Shown: positions 57,700 to 64,000 of the stretch, piece after piece
How the letters are laid out: every line of letters begins with the position of its first letter
Position numbering within the stretch: position 1 is the first letter of the stretch
Source of the DNA: Metaphire vulgaris
Taxonomy: Eukaryota; Annelida; Clitellata; Crassiclitellata; Megascolecidae
Reading direction: 5' to 3'
DNA length: 64,000 nt
Assembly: GCA_018105865.1 (NCBI GenBank)
Contig: CM030834.1
Coordinates: 11,234,719-11,298,718, forward strand
Translations under genes and position numbers: made by a program
The notes under the pieces: generated by a model
Told to the model about the DNA's origin: nothing
The model's database searches: none
What the model saw: only the letters and a program-made list of their open reading frames with translations

Positions 57700-59271
57700 A
57701 TGGAACGAAGCAAGAGTCGCTTGAGATCACATCGACGACTGGGAGAAGACGAAACGTCAGAGGATGCTGACTTAGATTTCAGAGGCAGCAGAGAACAGCC
57801 GGTCCACTCTAGTAAACTCAAACTGAATCAGGCAACCAGAGACGAGCCTCGACAACGACATTATGACGACAACGACGACAACGACGACAACAACAACAAC
57901 GCAGAAGCCAGGTTGATAAGACTTGAGATTGCAGATCTGCTGGCGGAATTAGAAATGGTCCGAAAGGAGAATGGCGAACTAACCCAACGACTGAAGGAGA
58001 GAGAACGCAAGGATAAAATGGGAGAAGATGAGAAAAGTCGACTGAAAGATAACATAAAGGAGTTGGAAAGCTGGCAAGCGAGACTTCAGCTTCAGATGGA
58101 GAACCAAGGAAAAGAGGACGAAAGCAAAAACCGCTTCCTCCAGGCGGAAATCAACAAGCTGCTGAACGACTTGGAGAGAAAGTCGAAACTCGTTGACCAG
58201 CTGATGGCTGACAACGAGCGCCACAAAGCCCTGAGCATTCCAGTGGAAAGGGAAAGAGAACTGCAAAGACAGCTGGACGACATGACGACAAAAGCGGAAG
58301 TCAACTTCAGAAAGTTCCAGGACTGTCTGCACGATCTGGAAGTGCTGAAAAGAACACGCGTTCCCAAGGAGAGGGAACAGGACATTCTGTGTCAGCTGGA
58401 GGACGCCCTGAAGGCTCTGAAGAGCAAAGAACGATACATCGACGAGATGGCGAGGGACAAGAGAGAGCTGATAATCGCCAAGGAAGATGCCGAAAAACGA
58501 TTAGACAGACTCAAGGCCTCGACAAAGGAACTGGAAAGAGGAAACGCCGGATTGACGGAAAAGACCGACTCTCTCGAAGACGTCATCGCTGCGCTGAAGC
58601 TGGAGATAGACAGACTGAAGGTGGAAAAGGACGAGCGGGAAAACGAACGCACGAAGGCGCAGCTGAAGTTCACCGCGCTCGAGGAACGATCGAAGGGCGT
58701 CCTTGACACCATCCGGCCGCTCCAGGAGCTCGTGCGGGAGCAGGACTCGCACATAACGGACCTTCAGAGGGAGGTGGATGCGACGCGCCAGGCGCTGGCC
58801 GAGTACCAGCGAGAGATGGGCAAACTTCGAGAGCTCATCAGCGACGAGGAGATGACCAGGGACAAATTCCAAGACGTAGCGGCGGCGCACCGCAAGCTAC
58901 TCGACGAAAACGCTCGCCTGCTGGCGATCCTCGAACGACGCCAGATCCTCGACGCCAAGACGCTGACGGAGCAGTCCCAGATGAAGGCCCGTCTGGAACA
59001 GGCGAGGAACAAGCTCAAGTCGAGCCAGAACCGGATCTCTCAGCTCGAAGACTGGCTCGATGACATCTACCAGGACAAGCGCTTCGACACCGTCCTCAAG
59101 ACCAGCACCGTCAACGGAGCCCGAGCAACGGCGCGTCGGTCCCTATCGCCGACCCTCACCCTACCTCTGGTTCCCACCTACCGCAGCTTTGGAGAAACTC
59201 GACGCCACATCGTCAGAAGAAAATTTCACAATCTCGACAATAAGCTAGGGTATCTGACAGATAGATTCTAA
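57700..59271 (+). CDS. Coiled-coil protein, 523 residues, single coding exon
   Basis: A long clean frame, GC-richer than its surroundings, with many overlapping shadow frames on the other strand. Residues 1-70 are polar and disordered: a basic start MERSKSRLRSHRRL, an acidic patch, and a run of Asp/Asn (about 54-67) encoded by GAC/AAC repeats. Residues about 68-470 are almost continuous heptad coiled coil rich in E, K, L, Q and R (for example LLAELEMVRKENGELTQRL). The C-terminal about 50 residues are basic and Pro/Arg-containing (ARRSLSPTL, RRHIVRRKFH). There is no signal peptide or membrane span. Such proteins usually act in the cytoskeleton, centrosome/cilium or as scaffolds; no specific family is recognised. 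The absence of introns over 1.57 kb suggests a large terminal exon or an old retrocopy. ATTAAA at 59415-59420 is a possible poly-A signal. Confidence 0.9.
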   Translation: MERSKSRLRSHRRLGEDETSEDADLDFRGSREQPVHSSKLKLNQATRDEPRQRHYDDNDDNDDNNNNAEARLIRLEIADLLAELEMVRKENGELTQRLKERERKDKMGEDEKSRLKDNIKELESWQARLQLQMENQGKEDESKNRFLQAEINKLLNDLERKSKLVDQLMADNERHKALSIPVERERELQRQLDDMTTKAEVNFRKFQDCLHDLEVLKRTRVPKEREQDILCQLEDALKALKSKERYIDEMARDKRELIIAKEDAEKRLDRLKASTKELERGNAGLTEKTDSLEDVIAALKLEIDRLKVEKDERENERTKAQLKFTALEERSKGVLDTIRPLQELVREQDSHITDLQREVDATRQALAEYQREMGKLRELISDEEMTRDKFQDVAAAHRKLLDENARLLAILERRQILDAKTLTEQSQMKARLEQARNKLKSSQNRISQLEDWLDDIYQDKRFDTVLKTSTVNGARATARRSLSPTLTLPLVPTYRSFGETRRHIVRRKFHNLDNKLGYLTDRF

Positions 59272-59733
59272 CAGCATGAACATTATAGGCTATCTATAGA
59301 GAACTTAAGCATTAGGACTTTTCTTCCGGCTCTTCCAAGATATCATGCCATCTGCTTATCTGCTTGTGTTTCGCAAATGCCGAAGCATTCAAATACGGAA
59401 TGACAAAGAGTTCCATTAAAAATTAAAGTTACTCGGTCAACAGGTTTGGACTAAATATTCAAAGTAGTAATTATTACAAGAACTCGGTTTGTTTCTTTAA
59501 CATTTGATTTCAGTCTCATTTGTTTAATCGTGAATCGTGTGAATTAAAATCGCATCTTCTGTCAAATGTCTTCATAAGCATATCCTATACTGACTATTCA
59601 TGGGCTCCCATGCATAGGTCTTTTAGCTTGTTAGTCATAGTGGCCTAATTTTTATACATTCTTATTCTTGATACTTATAGAATGTAGGCTAATTCAGTGA
59701 TACCCAAATCCTGTGCAAAGAATAAATACAATA

Positions 59734-59734
<1 letters not shown>

Positions 59735-59789
<55 letters not shown>
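59735..59789. repeat. (CT)n microsatellite
   Basis: About 27 CT units. Confidence 0.97.
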
Positions 59790-59791
<2 letters not shown>

Positions 59792-59838
59792 TAATTCTGA
59801 ACGTTATAATATATGTAGGTCTAATACATGTATGCAGT

Positions 59839-60102
59839 CAGGGCCGCCGAGAGAAATTCCGGGCCCCGGAACAAAAAAAAATTGCGGGCCCTTAAGAAAA
59901 ATGTATCAAGTCTCCGAAAAACCTGACAAGCAAAAAAACGTTATCAACTCTCCAAAAACAGCCTGACGAGAAAAAAACGTTGTCAATTTTCAAAAAAAAC
60001 ACCCTGACAAGCAAAACACCTTATCGTCACCGGATCTGGGCCCCTGAAAACTCCATGGGCCCCGGTACAATGTACCGACTGCACCCCCTCTCCTCAGGCC
60101 TG
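59839..60102. mobile_element. hAT-type MITE, family H4
   Basis: CAGGGCCGCCGAGAG and TCCTCAGGCCTG. Perfect duplication TATGCAGT (59831-59838, 60103-60110). Shared motif three times (59921-59943, 59961-59983, 60003-60024). Confidence 0.93.
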
Positions 60103-60184
60103 TATGCAGTTGTATCATATGTTAACAGTGGTCGATTTGTGATTTCTTAAGAAGCGCCAACCACCCCCGGTGTTATACTATTGA

Positions 60185-60424
60185 CTAGGGACGTAGCGAC
60201 GGGAGGAGGTATATCGGTATATATACCCCCCAAATAAGGCTATTTTAAAATTTTTAATGTATTTGTTAAGATTTCAAAATCTTTAAAGATTTATACCTCC
60301 CAAATCACATTATACAACCACCCCAAATCAAATTTACGGACCCTCCGTCGTCGTCACACTTCGTAACAAATGGCCGGACCCCCTTCCTCCTAATCGCGTT
60401 ACGTAATTTATAGACGACCCCGTA
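60185..60424. mobile_element. H1-like MITE left part and family C fragment
   Basis: GGGACGTAGCGACGGGAGG and TATATCGGTATATATACCCC match the H1 variant at 49458-49600, but the right end is missing. From about 60330, GTCGTCGTCACAC and GCGTTACGTAATTTATAGAC match family C. Confidence 0.6.
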
Positions 60425-60503
60425 GGCCTATAGCGAGAACGAGAAGAAGTGATCTCAAGACATGGCCCAATAACCTCTCTCTCGTCTATATTTATATATA
60501 CCT

Positions 60504-60505
<2 letters not shown>

Positions 60506-60549
<44 letters not shown>
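60506..60549. repeat. (CA)n microsatellite
   Basis: About 22 AC units. Confidence 0.97.
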
Positions 60550-60551
<2 letters not shown>

Positions 60552-60589
60552 GCGCTGGAGTACATTAACGGCGGAGACGCGTCCCCCCA

Positions 60590-61092
60590 TGGCGTATGGG
60601 AAAGTCTTGGACAGGGAAATCTCCTGGGATTGCACCGAAAAATACGGAATAAGGTGCCGTGGACCAACTGAAAGACAACGGTGGAATCAAACACAGCGGG
60701 AGATCTTCGAGCGCAGGCGAGGCTGCCGAGAGCGGATATCCAATTTAAGGGGATATTGCGATCACCTCGATATACCGTCAAGTCCTGACCAACGCATGGA
60801 GAATATGAGGTTATGGAAGGACATGATTCGGGTCTAGCTATAGCCGCTCATGAGCTGGCAGAAAGCAACTACATAGTAGGCCTACCATGATGACGCAGTG
60901 GCGGCTCTAGGATTTGGCAAGGGGGGGAGGGGCGTTGGGGTGGCAACTTCTAATCATGGGGGGGGGGCGCCAACCATTTGTTGTTTAATGTGTGTAGCAT
61001 TAAGTATAGGGTCCCAACAGGGGGGCCACGCACTCAATAGGGGGGGGGGGCACGGGCCCCCCGGTGGAGCCGCCACTGTGATGATGATGATG
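60590..61092 (+). mobile_element. LINE 3' end, tail split by an H2 MITE
   Basis: Plus-strand sequence with GAGCTGGCAGAAAGCAAC (about 60851) leads to a TGA tail that resumes at 61079-61092 after the MITE. The frame from 60589 (MAYGKVLDREISWDCTEKYG) is open for 82 codons but not recognisable as reverse transcriptase. Confidence 0.6.
60896..61078. mobile_element. hAT-type MITE, family H2, inserted in a LINE tail
   Basis: CAGTGGCGGCTCTAGG and GGTGGAGCCGCCACTG. Flanks TGATGACG and TGATGATG agree 7/8 within a TGA repeat. Confidence 0.9.
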
Positions 61093-61664
61093 ACATACAC
61101 ACATACCGGTATATGCTTTGGAGTCTATTGATTGCAAGCAAATTGGTCGGTCCAAATTGACCGAGCTGAATGTTTAGCATCTTCTATTTTTATCGCACTG
61201 ACAGAATCAGTGCAGTTGTCAGCTTTTCTCTTGCCACCATTCCTTAAGTCGAGTAGTCACCCAACGTAGTCACTCATAGCCGAGTGAATTGGGTGAAGCA
61301 TGGAAAGAAGCAAGTAAAAAAACTGTTGCTTGTGGCCAACACAAACCTCATGGCACGCTACCCAACTGCAAAATGGTCATTCCTAAACAGGTAACTGATT
61401 CTAATAAATGCTTGTGTTCCTACTACCTTGTATTTATTTGGGCAAATACAATAATACATAATTTTAGACAATGGCTTTAATAATAACCATTCACCAAACG
61501 GCTGTGTAAATAATTATTTATGCTCCAAGTCAACCAAACTTATAAAGAAAACATTGCTATCAACAAACTAATATGAAAATGAACATCAAACAATCCAGAG
61601 CAGTTGTGAGCATAAAATGAAGACCAACACGAATATGTAATTGAAATTTCAATAGCTTCTGCAC

Positions 61665-61708
61665 CTGGGACTCTGCCCCTGGGACTCTGCCCCTGGGACT
61701 CTGCCCCA
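61665..61708. repeat. 15-bp minisatellite, three units
   Basis: CTGGGACTCTGCCCC repeated three times in perfect tandem (with partial units at the edges). Confidence 0.95.
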
Positions 61709-62352
61709 GGCCCCATAAGGGAAGCACATAACACTCCTCCAAGCTCCGTAGTTATATAAGACCAAGTTCGGCTGTATAGGCGATGATGCCCTCTCCCATA
61801 TTCTAGAACCCTGGCACACCAGCAGCAATAATCAAATCATCAAAATAAAGCCGTCCGCCACAACTGCATCTGTACTTTACTTCTAAACAGGCAAAGGACA
61901 AATTTAACTTCACCTTCTAGCTTGCATAGACTATTCCAGAAGAATATGGAAAAGACAGCATGAAAAATCTATTTGAAAAAGCAGCCACAACGGTCACACA
62001 GCACTGGACAGTGGGGGTGTCATGACCTAATGAAGCCGAGAAATTCTAATGACTAAAGACCGGCCAAATAAGCTCGGGTAAACATGACGAATGGCCAAAA
62101 AATCCCGGCTCAACAGTTTGATTTCACATGAATATTAATGATAAGCAATGCAATGCTACACTTCTTTCTTACTGGTAGTTACAGAAGCACGACTGGTGGA
62201 ATGTGAAATTAATATTTACTAATAGCGGCATTCAATGCCCATCAAGAACAACAGTTGCTGAAAACAAGAACATTCAATCCTTTAACCACACACATTACAA
62301 ATCTTAAATAAGCAAAACTCTGTAAGCACAGCTCAAATAAATAATAATGTTT

Positions 62353-62356
<4 letters not shown>

Positions 62357-62410
<54 letters not shown>
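62357..62410. repeat. (AAT)n microsatellite
   Basis: About 18 ATA/TAA units. Confidence 0.97.
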
Positions 62411-62415
<5 letters not shown>

Positions 62416-63725
62416 TAACAGTTATAGAAATATATTAAAGATCATATAATTTTCTAGCACCAAATTAACTAGTATCATAATAAGTTATTTAAAAGAGCAA
62501 TACATCTCTGTGATGGGTATAATGAAATAAGAAAAAAAAATTCTGATAAAATCTTGAACCAAGATGCCATCAACCAAATGTAACAGAGCAAGTTGTGAAG
62601 TAAATATGCAAAGTTGACTGTCAACATATACACATGATCAGACTTGTCACAGTTACAAAAATATATAATACAAAATATGATAAAACTCTATAGAAATTGC
62701 TCATCAACTGCTTAAAACTGTAAATTGATGTCCTCTGAAAACAATGCATCTAAATAAATTGTCATCACATTGTTCTGTACCAGAATATTAAAAACAGAAT
62801 AGAGAAAATAAAAATTCATATAATCTATTGTATATAATGCACCTGTAGACATAGCGGCTCAAATTTTTCTAATTTGTCTTTTTACCAATTTTTTAATTCG
62901 TCTTTTTTGGAAATCCATGGTTTGTTTCATATTAATGAAATAAGACACTTTTTAATAAATGTTCTAAAGCCATTAAAACAACAAAATTTTAAAGTTTTTC
63001 ATCATAAGCACTCCAAACTTCAAAAAACTTACCCAAAATTTGCAAAACAATATAAGCCTACAATATCCATATTCGGCTTGGTTTGTTGTCCTGAAGCTCA
63101 ATCTCACACAGCAAGCAACAGTCACATGCAATTAGCCCAGGCATTAACAGTCTGGCGTGTAACAGAATGATTTGCAAAATTAATGTAATACATTGATGTC
63201 TGTTACAATCAACTCAATTTAATATCAAATACTCTGGTTACAACAGTCCTTTAAATAGACGTTATATGGATGGGACTGCAGTAGATGTTGCATAAAAAAA
63301 CCAATGTAGCTTCTTTTCTAATGATTTAAAAAAGCAAAGTAACAAATCCTGATAAATTTCAATAATACATCTCACTTCACCGTAACAACAGAAATTATTG
63401 CAGTCATTGCTTATTATTAAGGATCCACATCAGCCATGAGAATCCAATTAGAAACAAGCTTATTCATTTTAACAAAAACTAAATGGAAAAACAAAACAGG
63501 GATCGAAATAATTATTGCTCTGGCATATCAAAGCATCATCCATCTTCTAGTTAATTCAACCAAATATAAAGGCAACACATAGAGACATTTAAAAAACGAT
63601 AATGCCTAAGCAAATGCAACTTCTGTGTGTGACAGAATGATTCTGCAAAATTAAAGAAATACACATGCATGAGAGAACACACTTCAACAAGTAAGAAACT
63701 GAAACAGAAAAACAAATAGCATCAG

Positions 63726-63917
63726 TCATTCTCCCTTGCTGTCATTTTTCCTTGGTGAGGGAACATAGTATATGGTAGTACCTCCACCAAAATATCCAAC
63801 AAAGGCATTGATTAACAACGGGAATGCCATGATTCCCATATAAGCTGCACCGCTGAGACTTACGAAATCATGGAAGAAGTACAAAGCTGCGAGAACGCAC
63901 GCTTGTGATAACTCAGA
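63726..63917 (-). CDS. Last coding exon of a membrane protein, 63 residues
   Basis: After an acceptor (TTTTGTAG, minus strand, ending at 63918) the frame reads SELSQACVLAALYFFHDF and continues to a TGA at 63726-63728. The exon enters in phase 0. Two hydrophobic segments are visible: ACVLAALYFFH, and a longer one from GAAYMGIMAF to FVGYF. A Gly-rich turn (GGGTT), IYYV and a short charged tail ending SKGE follow. This suggests a small polytopic protein whose tail faces the cytosol; a MARVEL-type four-helix protein is possible but not shown. Earlier exons lie beyond 64000. The clean frame bounded by acceptor and stop, with amphipathic composition, supports coding. Confidence 0.75.
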   Translation of the reverse strand, partial: SELSQACVLAALYFFHDFVSLSGAAYMGIMAFPLLINAFVGYFGGGTTIYYVPSPRKNDSKGE

Positions 63918-64000
63918 CTACAAAAGCAACAGAACACTATTATTGCCTATCAATACTTTTATGTATTTTAGTTAGTTCTGCTTTATATTCATATATCAAC

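Larger units (their letters stand above)
61093..63725 (-). other. Probable 3' UTR and downstream flank of the minus-strand membrane-protein gene
   Basis: AT-rich sequence with no coding frame recognised on either strand, an (AAT)n tract and a small minisatellite. The transition near 61.2 kb from MITE-rich to AT-rich DNA without MITEs fits the start of a transcribed gene region. TTTATT words (AATAAA on the minus strand) are frequent, so the cleavage site cannot be chosen. Confidence 0.4.

Noticed and set aside
57861..59018. Several minus-strand open frames of 80-130 residues
   Set aside because: They are shadows of the GC-rich coiled-coil gene on the plus strand, Ser/Leu-rich as expected.

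Overview
The window is nuclear DNA of an animal, most likely a marine invertebrate. It holds multi-exon genes with GT-AG introns, very dense short transposons, many microsatellites and no operons. A single AP-1/2-type beta-adaptin resembles vertebrate AP1B1 and AP2B1 about equally, which fits a pre-duplication, non-vertebrate gene. A SINE with a joined 5S-rRNA-like and tRNA-like head recalls the SINE3/Deu-SINE group, so an invertebrate deuterostome (echinoderm, hemichordate or cephalochordate) is my best inference; the sequence does not prove it.

Layout. (1) About 1-19.3 kb, minus strand: the beta-adaptin gene. I resolved 19 coding exons with consistent phases (2748 nt, 916 codons) from the start codon at 19299 to position 2344. 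The last short exon must lie beyond the left edge. Its introns contain a young LINE with an intact reverse-transcriptase frame (2995-4361), a tRNA-derived SINE, two piggyBac-like elements and a TA-flanked inverted-repeat element. (2) 19.3-27.4 kb: intergenic, with SINEs, hAT-type miniature elements (MITEs) and a decayed LINE. (3) 27.9-28.6 kb, minus: the terminal exon of an unrecognised gene. (4) 28.6-41.7 kb: transposon-rich, including two three-level nests (29865-31150 and 34790-36967). (5) 42145-48435, plus: a two-exon gene for a 67-residue secreted-then-anchored single-pass membrane microprotein, whose roughly 6 kb intron is full of MITEs. (6) 48.4-57.5 kb: more MITEs, a Charlie-like hAT element and LINE 3' ends. 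(7) 57700-59271, plus: a 523-residue coiled-coil protein in one exon. (8) 59.3-63.7 kb: repeats, then probable 3' UTR of a minus-strand gene whose last coding exon is 63726-63917 (membrane protein).

The strongest structural signal is the MITE population. At least eight terminal-repeat families carry 8-bp target-site duplications, many of them perfect and readable. Families with different ends share one internal motif, CTGACAAGCAAAAAAGGTCG, often repeated at 30-65 bp spacing. A second signal is the palindrome TAGGCCTA: 18 copies between 30.5 and 60.9 kb and none that I found elsewhere. The protein-coding genes show no evident shared pathway; they look like independent neighbours.
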